Of a stretch of DNA of 64,000 nt, positions 18,294-26,521 are shown piece after piece. Made by a program: the position numbers and the translations under genes. The DNA is taken from assembly GCA_964393575.1 (NCBI GenBank), contig CAYMUG010000002.1:7141-71140 (forward strand), written 5' to 3'. The stretch is from CAYMUG01 sp964393575 (GTDB taxonomy: Bacteria; Patescibacteriota; Minisyncoccia; Spechtbacterales; 2-12-FULL-38-22). Below the pieces are notes generated by a model that saw nothing but the letters and a program-made list of their open reading frames with translations, was not told where the DNA came from and ran no database searches. The stretch's first letter is position 1. Each line of letters begins with the position of its first letter.

Positions 18294-18320
18294 AAACCCG
18301 CACTGTTTCGCGCGGGTTTT
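18294..18320 (-). terminator. Terminator within the small-membrane-protein array
   Basis: AAACCCGCACTGTTTCGCGCGGGTTT forms a GC-rich hairpin nearly identical to that at 17828-17853. It follows the 88-residue gene and may separate it from the last member. Confidence 0.75.
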
Positions 18321-18349
18321 TAAGAGCGTTTAGTTTATTTATTAGTTTT

Positions 18350-18616
18350 TCAGCGTTCCAGTTTCTCTCTTATTTTGCTGTATATTGTTTTTGCCGTAAA
18401 CGCTATGCCTGCAATCATCGCAAACAGCATAACAGCGGCAGTAAAAGCCATTACTATTGCTACAGTGACACTCATAGCATCATGTACTTCTGTGGGTCTA
18501 TAATATACGAAAATGTAACTCAGCGCTCCCCAGGTGCCGAGAAATAACATTATAAAGAACAAGGTGAATCCGGTGGCTATGAGGGCGCTGCCTATCGATT
18601 CATACGTTTTACGCAT
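18350..18616 (-). CDS. Small two-TM membrane protein, tandem family member 3
   Basis: 88 residues: two hydrophobic helices (~10-35 and ~45-75) joined by a short loop 'YRPTEVHDAMSVT', ending in the basic tail 'IYSKIREKLER'. It aligns well with the first half of the 170-residue neighbour ('LGTWGALSYI' with 'LGLWGALTYI'; 'MIAGIAFTAKTIYS' with 'LIAGIAFTAEVIYS'). It overlaps that gene by eight bases, so they are co-translated. Orphan family to my eye; possibly a holin-like, channel or scaffold protein, but nothing in the sequence decides. Confidence 0.75.
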   Translation of the reverse strand: MRKTYESIGSALIATGFTLFFIMLFLGTWGALSYIFVYYRPTEVHDAMSVTVAIVMAFTAAVMLFAMIAGIAFTAKTIYSKIREKLER

Positions 18617-19121
18617 CTAATCTCCTCTCTATCGTGTTATAGATTGCTTTTGCTACTGCTACTATAATTACAAACAGCACAATAGTCGTAAAACCAGTTA
18701 CACCTATGGCTAACATTATACCTGAAAAACCACCACTTATATCTATACCCAAGGATAAGAAGTAACCCCAGACGCTGAAAAACAATATTATGGGAATCAA
18801 AGTCAATACAGCAGCTATCACTCTGCGCATTCGATAGGGCATCCAAACATTAAGTTCCGGCACTCTTCTAATTTCTTCCATGATAAAGCTATATATTACC
18901 TCTGCCGTGAACGCAATACCCGCAATTAACCCAATCAGCACAGCAATAGCAGCCAACCCCATTCCTATTGAGAAGATTACCCCCACAGCATCATATACCT
19001 CTACGGGTCCGTGCGATGCAAGAATATAAGTCAGCGCTCCCCATAGGCCGAGGAGTAAAAATACGATGAGCGCAGTGAGTGCCGTAGCTGTCAGCTTGCG
19101 CTTGAGTATACCCACATACAT
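18609..19121 (-). CDS. Small membrane protein with two tandem copies of the two-TM module
   Basis: 170 residues and an internal duplication: residues ~8-82 form one module ('LGLWGALTYI' ... 'AFTAEVIYSFIMEEIRR') and ~92-170 another ('FFSVWGYFLSLGI' ... 'VAKAIYNTIERRLDA'). Each has two TM helices with a Trp-Gly at the end of the first. Neighbours on both sides carry single copies, so the array holds five modules in four genes. A CTCCTTTTTG-type ribosome site (AAAAGGAG on the coding strand) lies just ahead of the ATG. Confidence 0.75.
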   Translation of the reverse strand: MYVGILKRKLTATALTALIVFLLLGLWGALTYILASHGPVEVYDAVGVIFSIGMGLAAIAVLIGLIAGIAFTAEVIYSFIMEEIRRVPELNVWMPYRMRRVIAAVLTLIPIILFFSVWGYFLSLGIDISGGFSGIMLAIGVTGFTTIVLFVIIVAVAKAIYNTIERRLDA

Positions 19122-19154
19122 CTACATTCTCCTTTTTGTTGAAGAACGTGTTTC

Positions 19155-19391
19155 TTACTCCCCGAAATAAATTGCCTCATAGAGTTCTTTTGTTAATCTT
19201 GCTGCAACATAAACCAAAAGAGACAACATAATAGTGACAATCAAACTCAATACAATCGCAACGAAAATGACCGCGAAAGTATACGCTTCTCCTTCGAAAT
19301 ACATGTAAATGTTATAAGCGAGTACTCCCCAGATACCCAAAAATGACAGTGCAGACATAAGGGCGAGTGCAGCGGATACCTTTTTGCGCAT
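19155..19391 (-). CDS. Small two-TM membrane protein, first gene of the tandem array
   Basis: 78 residues with two TM helices (~5-28 and ~38-65), the motif 'LGIWGVLAYNIYMY' and the ending 'AARLTKELYEAIYFGE'. The start has AAAAGGAGACGGG upstream. It is the first gene behind the consensus promoter at 19428-19456 and so probably the most highly expressed member. No domain recognised. Confidence 0.75.
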   Translation of the reverse strand: MRKKVSAALALMSALSFLGIWGVLAYNIYMYFEGEAYTFAVIFVAIVLSLIVTIMLSLLVYVAARLTKELYEAIYFGE

Positions 19392-19427
19392 CCCGTCTCC
19401 TTTTCTGTTGGCAAACTAACTGGAATG

Positions 19428-19456
19428 ATTATAATCACTTTCAAGTGTACTGTCAA
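19428..19456 (-). promoter_or_regulatory. Consensus promoter with overlapping palindromes, for the membrane-protein array
   Basis: On the minus strand TTGACA (19451-19456), 17 bp, TATAAT (19428-19433): a perfect match to the sigma-70 consensus. The -10 lies inside the 12-bp perfect palindrome TGATTATAATCA (19426-19437), and the spacer holds CACTT-TC-AAGTG. Either could be an operator. The array thus has its own promoter, independent of the recombinase gene upstream. Confidence 0.85.
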
Positions 19457-19459
19457 ATT

Positions 19460-20452
19460 TTATTCTTCTCCGTTTTCACCGTGGAGTTTTTTGTGTATTT
19501 CTTTCAGGCGCTTGTTGGTTACGTGGGTGTAAACCTGGGTTGTAGCTATATTTTTATGACCCAAAAATTCCTGTACTGTTCGCAGGTCAGCCCCTTTAGA
19601 GAGTAGGTCGGTGGCAAATGTGTGGCGCAGAACATGCGGGGTAACATTAACCGGCAGAGCTGCCATTTTAGCGTAACGATTAATCGCGTTTTGTATGTAA
19701 CGCGGAGACAGGCGCTTGTCTTTGTTTTTAGAGCGATAGTTTATAAATAGCGGTTTTTCCATATCCGTGCGGGTGTTGTCATATTCTTTCATCCATTTTA
19801 AAGCTCTGGGTGAAAAGAACACCGTACGGGGTCTCTCGCCCTTGCCGGTTATATTAAGCTCCAGTGTATTTTCAACCTGCCTCAAGTTAATTTGTTCCCG
19901 GTCCAAATTCACAAGTTCCGCAATACGCATTCCCGTAGAAAACAACACTTCCATAATAGCACGATCCCGCAGGCCTGCGCGTGTATTGGTGTCCGGCATT
20001 GAAAGAAGCTTTTCTACTTGCTCCCCGGTTAAAAATTTAACGGAATCTTTGTCCGTTCCCTTGGGCAGCTTTATTTTAGTTGAGGGGAGGGAGTTTATAT
20101 CACGGTCGGCAAAATAATCCAAAAGGGCTCTTAGCGATACAAGATAGTAATTCTGTGTTTTTCGGGAGAGATTTTGATTGTCCCGTGTTTTATATTTGCG
20201 CGCAAGGAACAACCTATAATTCCATACCTCCTCTGCCGTTAGCTGGTGGGGGAGTAAATCTTCTTTTTTCTCGTCCCGCAGCCATTTTTTAAAAGTTTCC
20301 AGGTATCTTTGATAGTTTTCCTGGGTTTTATTACTCAAACCTTTTTCTATTTCACAGTAATCCAGAAAATCAGGTATATGTTGCATAATTGTTTTTTTTG
20401 ATTTTTGCATAAGGGGAGTAGAAGAATTAGTTATATGAATAGGTTCGCACAA
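19460..20452 (-). CDS. Tyrosine recombinase, XerC/XerD type
   Basis: Up to 330 residues; internal methionines at residues 15 (MQKSKK) and 23 (MQHIPDFLDY) are likelier starts, since XerD-like proteins begin close to 'FLDYCEIEKGLSNKTQENY'. The N-terminal SAM-like DNA-binding domain is followed by the catalytic domain: Arg in 'STGMRIAELVNL', the His-x-x-Arg box in 'TPHVLRHTFATDLL', 'LGHKNIATTQVYTHVT' with the His/Trp-position His and the nucleophile Tyr. It could be the chromosome-dimer resolvase acting at dif or an element integrase. The inverted and direct repeats immediately upstream are candidate target sites. Confidence 0.92.
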   Translation of the reverse strand: MCEPIHITNSSTPLMQKSKKTIMQHIPDFLDYCEIEKGLSNKTQENYQRYLETFKKWLRDEKKEDLLPHQLTAEEVWNYRLFLARKYKTRDNQNLSRKTQNYYLVSLRALLDYFADRDINSLPSTKIKLPKGTDKDSVKFLTGEQVEKLLSMPDTNTRAGLRDRAIMEVLFSTGMRIAELVNLDREQINLRQVENTLELNITGKGERPRTVFFSPRALKWMKEYDNTRTDMEKPLFINYRSKNKDKRLSPRYIQNAINRYAKMAALPVNVTPHVLRHTFATDLLSKGADLRTVQEFLGHKNIATTQVYTHVTNKRLKEIHKKLHGENGEE

Positions 20453-20453
20453 T

Positions 20454-20567
20454 ATAGGTAAAGCGAATTATGTACTTCTTTTTATTATATATACACACTT
20501 TTTTATAGTCAAACCCTATTTATCCTTAAATATATTTATAGATAATATAATAATTCGCTTTACCTAT
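20454..20567. repeat. 18-bp perfect inverted repeat flanking a 78-bp AT-rich spacer
   Basis: ATAGGTAAAGCGAATTAT (20454-20471) is the exact reverse complement of 20550-20567. The spacer is AT-rich with several TATA-like stretches. It starts at the 5' end of the recombinase gene. Possible recombination site pair, transposon-end remnant or autoregulatory operator. Confidence 0.8.
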
Positions 20568-20697
20568 GCGCAGGTTTTGCGCAACTTTCCTATTAAAGGT
20601 TCGCAAGAATCTGCGCTTCGTTATTCATTCTGTGCCTATTCTATTAACATTTTTAAAGAAACGCTTTACCTGACGCAAATTGCGCAATTTTCCTATT
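20556..20697. repeat. Direct repeat pair containing TTGCGCAA
   Basis: 20556-20594 and 20662-20697 match at CGCTTTACCT, a few variable bases, then TTGCGCAA followed by TTTCCTATT. TTGCGCAA is itself a palindrome. The first copy shares CGCTTTACCT with the right arm of the inverted repeat. No gene is visible between the recombinase start and 20742. Confidence 0.7.
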
Positions 20698-20741
20698 TAT
20701 TACGGGGTATGTATCCTATATTTGCCATTTTAAGCGTCTTT

Positions 20742-21065
20742 TTAGCCGTCTTCGCCCCATAGGCGCTCCCAGGCATTAACTAAGTCATGAAAGGCATTAT
20801 ATCGCGCCTCCAGGGTGTTTTTTACTGCTTCAACCTTATGGATGGCCTGCAGGTACTTGTTTTTGGCGAAATTTGTAGTTTTGTGAAATATATCTTTACC
20901 AAATTGAAAAATATATGAAAACTTTTGACGTGTCCAGTTTTTAAATTTGTTTATCTTTAACAAGCCAACTTTATCGGTTACATTTTCAGTTGTTTTGCCG
21001 GGCAAAACTAAAAATATAATCAACGCAATCAGAGCCAATGCAATAATTTTATTTAAAATAGCCAT
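20742..21065 (-). CDS. Small N-terminally anchored protein of unknown function
   Basis: 107 residues: a TM helix at ~5-22 ('IIALALIALIIFLVLPG'), then an amphipathic, Lys-rich region probably helical to the end ('AIHKVEAVKNTLEARYNAFH'). No conserved domain recognised. Its tail points to the cytoplasm or the outside depending on orientation; the positive charges after the helix favour cytoplasmic. Preceded by an A/T-rich region and by the terminator at 21151-21180. Confidence 0.6.
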   Translation of the reverse strand: MAILNKIIALALIALIIFLVLPGKTTENVTDKVGLLKINKFKNWTRQKFSYIFQFGKDIFHKTTNFAKNKYLQAIHKVEAVKNTLEARYNAFHDLVNAWERLWGEDG

Positions 21066-21150
21066 TACCTACCCTATTAAATTTAAACCTTGACAAATTA
21101 TAAATTATGTTATTTTGTAAAAACACCCCGTTTCTTTTTTACATTATAAC

Positions 21151-21180
21151 AAAAAACCGGCGCAATATGCGCGGTTTTTT
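21151..21180. terminator. Bidirectional hairpin terminator
   Basis: AAAAAACCGGCGCA with a complementary 3' arm forms a stem flanked by A6 and T6. It lies downstream of the M23 peptidase gene (minus strand) and ends the wall-synthesis operon. Confidence 0.85.
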
Positions 21181-21266
21181 GTATTTTTAAGTATTATATT
21201 TGAATTTAGAATTTCGGGTTTGTTTGCGTCCTTGGGGTTACCGATTACCGATTACTTGTTTCTTAC

Positions 21267-22565
21267 TTAAGGAAGATAATTACCCGGATTAAGTGTTGCA
21301 CCTATGGGCAAAATTCCTTCAATACTACTCTGTTGAGTCCTGAAAGTATCTGCGGCGTATACCATAAAATGCAGGTGTGGGCCGGTACTCAATCCGCTGC
21401 TCCCCATATAACCTACAACATCCCCTTCTTCAACCTGTTCTCCGCGGCCTGTTACGGCTATATCCGCCATATGAGTATATGCAGTAATCAACCCGTTAGG
21501 ATGTTCTATGGCTACCCAATTTCCGTAAGCATAGGGCGCCTCCCCTGTTGCCTTCACAACTCCACTATCTGCAGCACGCAAGGCGGTTCCATAGGGAGCT
21601 CCCATATCAATACCATTATGAAATCCTCCCGCGCCATCGTTGCATGAAGGATAGTATTTTCGCGCAAAAGAGCTTGTGTTACATCCGTATCCTTGAGTTA
21701 GATACCACTGATTCTCTATAGGCCATTTCAGAAGTCCAGGTCTTGCTTCAGGTATTGCGCTGGGATCAAGTGCAAATCTGAGTTGTTGCTCTAACTCAAA
21801 GATCTCCTGGCGTATTTGTTTTTGTTTCCTCTGAGCTTCTGTTAGAAGTTCTTTATATTCGGATGCTTCTCTTCTGGTTTGTGCCAATAAACTTCTATGC
21901 GAAAGACGCCGCCTCTCCAAAACAATTTTTTGATTCCGAAGTGTGTTCTGCTCTTCTTCAAGTTGTGCTTGTTCTTTTTCCAATCGCTTTTTAGCTTGCT
22001 CAAGTTCGACCTTAAGCTTTTTGAGATTGAGGAGTTCTTTATGAACCGTTTCCTGAATGTTCTTGCTTGCCTGTACTTGGTTGAAGAAATTTGAAAAATC
22101 CTCATACTTAAATACGAGTTCAATCACGCTCTGGTCATCTGTGCGGTAAATTTGTTGTAATAGAGTTTCTATCTGAAGCTTCTTTTTTTCAACTTCTTTA
22201 GTTTTTTCTTCTATTTTTAAATTTACTTTTCTTATAGCCAATCGTGTTGATTGCATTTTCTCCTTTTTTACAGCTATTTGTGACTCCATCACTGCAACAT
22301 CCTGATTAAACTGTTCCACTTTTTCTTCCAATGAGCTGGCGCGATGACGGGTTTGATTATAATTTTCTCTTTGCTTTTTAGCTTCTTTTTTCAACTGTTC
22401 AAGGCGTTCTTCCTGTTGTTTTATTTTTTCCTCAAGATCATCAACGGTGTTTGTCTCTTTATGTTCACTCGCTGAAACCAACCCTCCGAATATCAGAAAG
22501 ATGGTTGCGGCCATAGCCGATAATGCTAACGTGAATGTTTTATTTTTTGTGATTAATTTAGTCAT
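21267..22565 (-). CDS. Murein hydrolase activator / M23 peptidase (EnvC-NlpD type)
   Basis: 432 residues: signal/TM segment (~10-30), a coiled coil covering ~35-255 (heptad-rich Glu/Lys/Gln), then an M23 (LytM) domain. Zinc ligands are seen in 'GFHNGIDMGAPYGTALRAAD' (H, D) and 'GPHLHFMVYAAD' (HxH), and 'YTHMADIAVTGRGEQVEEGD' is the usual active-site region. With all ligands present it may be an active endopeptidase rather than just an activator. A Ser-Cys-containing insertion 'YGCNTSSFARKYYPSCNDGA' precedes the first ligand. Acts on peptidoglycan during division. Its ATG overlaps the gltX stop (4 bp). Confidence 0.93.
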   Translation of the reverse strand: MTKLITKNKTFTLALSAMAATIFLIFGGLVSASEHKETNTVDDLEEKIKQQEERLEQLKKEAKKQRENYNQTRHRASSLEEKVEQFNQDVAVMESQIAVKKEKMQSTRLAIRKVNLKIEEKTKEVEKKKLQIETLLQQIYRTDDQSVIELVFKYEDFSNFFNQVQASKNIQETVHKELLNLKKLKVELEQAKKRLEKEQAQLEEEQNTLRNQKIVLERRRLSHRSLLAQTRREASEYKELLTEAQRKQKQIRQEIFELEQQLRFALDPSAIPEARPGLLKWPIENQWYLTQGYGCNTSSFARKYYPSCNDGAGGFHNGIDMGAPYGTALRAADSGVVKATGEAPYAYGNWVAIEHPNGLITAYTHMADIAVTGRGEQVEEGDVVGYMGSSGLSTGPHLHFMVYAADTFRTQQSSIEGILPIGATLNPGNYLP

Positions 22566-24112
22566 ATATTTTTTTCAGCTTTTTCCCCGGCGAGACGAAG
22601 ACGATCAAGAGTTTCCTCTTTACCTATAACTGCCATAATTTCAAAAGGACCCGGGGAAGCCTTCCTGCCGGTAAGCGCGGCACGGAGAGGCCAGAGAAGC
22701 TTACCCCTGTCCCCTGCTTCATTAGCGTGTTCCATTAATACTTCTTCAATGTGTTCTGTTTTTTCCCATTTTTCTTCAGGCATCTCTTTTATTATAACAT
22801 TTAAATTATCCAGCACCTCACGTAATTCCTCAACACTCGTATCCTTCCAGAAGAGAAGGTTTGCTTCATAGTCGGGCTTCTTAAATACAAACTCAACTGC
22901 CTCAGGCACTTCAGATAAAGTTTGTACCCTTTCTTGTTCCATGCTTACAACTTTTTTTAGCCACTCAAAATTCTTTTCTCCATATATTTCCGTTTGGAAT
23001 TTGTCATTTGTAAGATGAATAAGACCTGCATCTGCTAAATAAGGCAAAGACATCGCAGTGAAATCAGATAGCTCTAAATTCCTAATATAGTTCCCATTCA
23101 TCCAGTTAAGTTTTTTAATATCAAATACAGCTCCGGTTTGTTGGATATCTTCAACTGCGAATTCTTCTATAGTTTCTTCGCGCTCCATCAATTCTTTTTG
23201 GTCGTCTTTCGGATGCCATCCCAGCAAAGCGAGGAAATTAAACATAGCATCGGGAAGATACCCCCCATTCCGATATTCGGACACTGATGTCGCTCCATGG
23301 CGCTTGGAGAGCTTGCTTTTGTCGGGACCTAATATGAGGGGAATGTGCATATATTCGGGGATAACAACATTTTCCCGGCTGTCGGGTACTTCAATCCATT
23401 TAGACATCTCTTCTTCTGCTTGTTCCAAACGGGAAACCCCCATCGCCTCTCGTACCAGCATTTGTTTCGGTGTATTTGAAATATGGTCTTCTCCCCTAAT
23501 AATATGTGTAATATTTTGTTTATAATCATCAACCGCTACTGCAAAATTATATAAAGGCCTATCTAAGCTTTTTGCGATAGAAAAGTCACCAAGCAATTTC
23601 GAGTCAAAATCAATCCATCCTCGCACCCGGTCATAAAAGGATATAGTTTCTGTAAAATCGTTTTTCAACCTGATAATTGAACGTGTTACTTTGTCCTCAT
23701 CCCCTCTTACATCCTCGTCACGGTACTCGCATATGTGGTGTGGTGATTCTTTTCTCTCCATTTGCTTTTCTTTCTCTTTATACAATTCATCCTGTGTATG
23801 CCAGCAGTAAAAAGCGTTTCCCTTTTCCAGCATTTCCTGAAGAAAACTTTTATACATATCTATATGATCACTTTGCCGCAAAATATCCCCGTCCCACTCC
23901 AGGCCTAGCCACTTAAATCCTTCTAAAATATCTTCCTCCCACCGTTTTTCTGAACGTTCTGTGTCAGTATCTTCAATACGCACCAAAAACTCAGCTCCGT
24001 ATTTTTTCGCAAAAATATAGTTGAATAACGCGGTTCTTGCGGTACCCACATGAAGCGGGCCTGTGGGTGAAGGCGCCATGCGCACTTTTGATTTTAAGTT
24101 TTTTTCTGTCAT
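22562..24112 (-). CDS. gltX: Glutamate--tRNA ligase
   Basis: 516 residues, class I synthetase. 'MAPSPTGPLHVGTARTALFN' holds the HIGH-like motif (HVGT), and 'DKSKLSKRHGATSV' the KMSKS-like motif (KLSKR). The alpha-helical C-terminal anticodon-binding domain follows. Charges tRNA-Glu (and perhaps tRNA-Gln for later amidation). Sits between a wall hydrolase and murG in one minus-strand transcript. Confidence 0.97.
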   Translation of the reverse strand: MTEKNLKSKVRMAPSPTGPLHVGTARTALFNYIFAKKYGAEFLVRIEDTDTERSEKRWEEDILEGFKWLGLEWDGDILRQSDHIDMYKSFLQEMLEKGNAFYCWHTQDELYKEKEKQMERKESPHHICEYRDEDVRGDEDKVTRSIIRLKNDFTETISFYDRVRGWIDFDSKLLGDFSIAKSLDRPLYNFAVAVDDYKQNITHIIRGEDHISNTPKQMLVREAMGVSRLEQAEEEMSKWIEVPDSRENVVIPEYMHIPLILGPDKSKLSKRHGATSVSEYRNGGYLPDAMFNFLALLGWHPKDDQKELMEREETIEEFAVEDIQQTGAVFDIKKLNWMNGNYIRNLELSDFTAMSLPYLADAGLIHLTNDKFQTEIYGEKNFEWLKKVVSMEQERVQTLSEVPEAVEFVFKKPDYEANLLFWKDTSVEELREVLDNLNVIIKEMPEEKWEKTEHIEEVLMEHANEAGDRGKLLWPLRAALTGRKASPGPFEIMAVIGKEETLDRLRLAGEKAEKNI

Positions 24113-24120
24113 AGTATTTT

Positions 24121-25230
24121 CTATTTTATATTCTTCAGTATCACCTCCGCAATCTTAAATGCGGACTGCGGGGTTGCAAACCTTTGTGCTGCTTTGGACA
24201 TTTCTTCAAGTTTTTCGGTATTGTCGGTTAGTTTTTTAATTTCTTGTAAAAATATATTTGTTGAAAGATTAGATGTACTTAGCGTTATACACGCTCCTGC
24301 ATTTTGATACGTTTGTGCATTTTTTTCCTGGTGTCCGCCAGCGGAACTTTCTAAAGGCAGTATTATAGAGGGTTTGCCTGCTGATGCAATTTCATATATA
24401 CTGCCGGCGCCCGCTCTACTTATGACGATATCGGAAAGTGCAAAAATGTTTTTGAGATCTTCTTCTTCAAAAAATGGTTGGATGTGCCAACTTGCCGCCT
24501 CTTGTTTACTAAGCTTATCTTCGCCTGCTTTTTTAATTTTTGAATAATGTTTTTCCCCTGTCTGATGAAATATTTCGTAGCGGTTAGTTAATTCTTTAAG
24601 CGTTGCAAATATAAGCGAATTTATCGGTGTAGCACCCTGGCTTCCGCCCAGCACGAGTACTGTTTTTTTGTTTGATTTTACATTATACTTTTCCCTTACT
24701 TTTGCAGCCGAACCTCCGGACATATTTCTTACAGGATTACCCAAGTATTCTGTTTTTTCAGACGGAAATTCCGGATAAGACCCCGGGAAAGATACTACAA
24801 CCACACGGGCAAATTTTGCAAGTATCGTATTTGTCATACCGGCTTTGCTGTCGGATTCATGTAATATAATTGGAATTCCAAAAAGTCGCGCTACCATTAC
24901 TGTGGGAAAGCTACCATATCCGCCTTTAGAAAATATTATATCGGGCCTGATCTGAACCAGGTATATATATGCCTGAAAAAACCCGAATAGTGTTTTAAGC
25001 GCGTCCGGTATATTTTTGATCGAAAAATATCTTCTTATTTTACCTGTGATTAAATTCTTTATATTTATACCCTCAATTTTTAACTTGCTATTATGAGGGT
25101 TGCGCGGTCCTATAAATATTAGTTCAACATTGGCTTCTTTTTTTAATTCGCGGGCCACTGCAATCAAAGGAAATATATGACCTCCCGTACCCCCTCCTGC
25201 GAATACTATTTTTAATGGTTTGTTTTTCAT
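24121..25230 (-). CDS. murG: UDP-GlcNAc--undecaprenyl-PP-MurNAc-pentapeptide GlcNAc transferase
   Basis: 369 residues, GT28 family. 'IVFAGGGTGGHIFPLIAVAR' is the N-terminal glycine-rich loop; 'VLGGSQGATPINSL' starts the donor domain; 'SRAGAGSIYEIASAGKPSII' and 'GGHQEKNAQTYQNAGA' are the UDP-GlcNAc-binding motifs. Makes lipid II from lipid I on the cytoplasmic face. Placed next to ftsW and near mraY, as in dcw clusters. Confidence 0.97.
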   Translation of the reverse strand: MKNKPLKIVFAGGGTGGHIFPLIAVARELKKEANVELIFIGPRNPHNSKLKIEGINIKNLITGKIRRYFSIKNIPDALKTLFGFFQAYIYLVQIRPDIIFSKGGYGSFPTVMVARLFGIPIILHESDSKAGMTNTILAKFARVVVVSFPGSYPEFPSEKTEYLGNPVRNMSGGSAAKVREKYNVKSNKKTVLVLGGSQGATPINSLIFATLKELTNRYEIFHQTGEKHYSKIKKAGEDKLSKQEAASWHIQPFFEEEDLKNIFALSDIVISRAGAGSIYEIASAGKPSIILPLESSAGGHQEKNAQTYQNAGACITLSTSNLSTNIFLQEIKKLTDNTEKLEEMSKAAQRFATPQSAFKIAEVILKNIK

Positions 25231-25269
25231 ATTTATAGCGAATTACATGATGCGGGTATATTTTATATA

Positions 25270-26358
25270 TTAACGTGATTTAGAAAGCTGCAGAAGAAAT
25301 CCTGAAGCTGCAAGCATAATAGCAAGTGAAGAACTTCCGTAGCTTATAAAAGGCAGTGTTACTCCCGTTAAAGGAAATAGGCCTATAGTTGAGGCAATAT
25401 TTATAAACGCCTGTAAAAAAATCCATGTAACTATTCCTGTTGCTGCAAATCTGGCGAAATTATCTTTAGCCGAGAGTGATATCTTTATTCCCCGCCAAGC
25501 TATTATAATATACAGTAGAATTACTATTAATGCTCCTATAAAACCGGTTTCTTCAGCGAGTATAGCAAAAATGGAATCATTCATAGCAAGGGGTATAAAT
25601 TCTTTTTGTGTTCCCATAAACGGACCAACCCCGAAAATTTGGCCGGATCCTACAGCGATCAAAACTTGATTTATTTGGTAACCCAATCCCAATGGATCGC
25701 TTTCCGGCTTTAAAAAAGCCAGTATTCTATTCATTCTGTATGATGAACCCTGTACAACAACAAAGAAACCGCCCACCCCCAACATTACGAGAGAAGATAT
25801 ATACTTCAAAGAAGCACCTGCTGTAAAGTACATAATTCCTCCTATGATAACAATAATACCGAGAGCGCTGACATTGGGCTGCAATAAAAGTAACATACTT
25901 AAAATACCCATAAATATCAGAACAGACACAAAAGATTCTTTGTTTTTCAGATTTTTTTCTCTTGAAGCCAGCCATGCTGCCATATAAACAATGAAGGTAA
26001 ACTTTACTAATTCTGACGGCTGGAAAGTCGCAAAATGTAAATCTATCCATCTTTGTGCGCCGCTGGTTTGCACGCCTAATCCCGGGACAAACACAATCAC
26101 TAAAAATATTAAAGAAATAAAAAATATAAAAGGCGCTAATTTTTGTATCTTTTTGTATGGTATTAAATATAACGCAAGCGCACCCACACCTCCTAATAGA
26201 AACCCAAAAAAAGCTTGGTGCATGAAATACCCGTATATGTTACCAAAATCCTCTTTGCTCTGTGGTATAGAAGCGGAAAGCAAAGTAATAGCGCCTATCA
26301 ATATTAGCGCCCCCAGGACAATTGCTAAAATTTTATCCGGTTTTTGCTTTTTTGGCAT
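25270..26358 (-). CDS. ftsW: FtsW/RodA/SpoVE family lipid II polymerase
   Basis: 362 residues, about ten TM helices. 'GAQRWIDLHFATFQPSELVK' is the SEDS signature; 'MNDSIFAILAEETGFIGA' holds the conserved acidic/EE region of loop 4; 'PFISYGSSSLAIMLAASG' is the C-terminal SEDS motif. Polymerises lipid II with a partner class B PBP. FtsW rather than RodA is favoured by the murG/mraY neighbourhood, not by a unique residue. Confidence 0.93.
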   Translation of the reverse strand: MPKKQKPDKILAIVLGALILIGAITLLSASIPQSKEDFGNIYGYFMHQAFFGFLLGGVGALALYLIPYKKIQKLAPFIFFISLIFLVIVFVPGLGVQTSGAQRWIDLHFATFQPSELVKFTFIVYMAAWLASREKNLKNKESFVSVLIFMGILSMLLLLQPNVSALGIIVIIGGIMYFTAGASLKYISSLVMLGVGGFFVVVQGSSYRMNRILAFLKPESDPLGLGYQINQVLIAVGSGQIFGVGPFMGTQKEFIPLAMNDSIFAILAEETGFIGALIVILLYIIIAWRGIKISLSAKDNFARFAATGIVTWIFLQAFINIASTIGLFPLTGVTLPFISYGSSSLAIMLAASGFLLQLSKSR

Positions 26359-26521
26359 ACCGATTTCTAAAGAGTGCGACAGTTGATTGAAAAATCAAGC
26401 ACTCTGATTCGACGGAGAATGTTTACACTAAATATGACCTTCAATAAAAAACAAGGCGTTTTTATGCCGCCTACTTATATGCCCTACTCCGCCGGTTGAT
26501 TTTTTTATAATTAAAATCCAT

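Noticed and set aside
20577..20762. 61-codon plus-strand frame beside the recombinase
   Set aside because: It consists of the direct-repeat sequence and runs into the opposite gene; no ribosome site.
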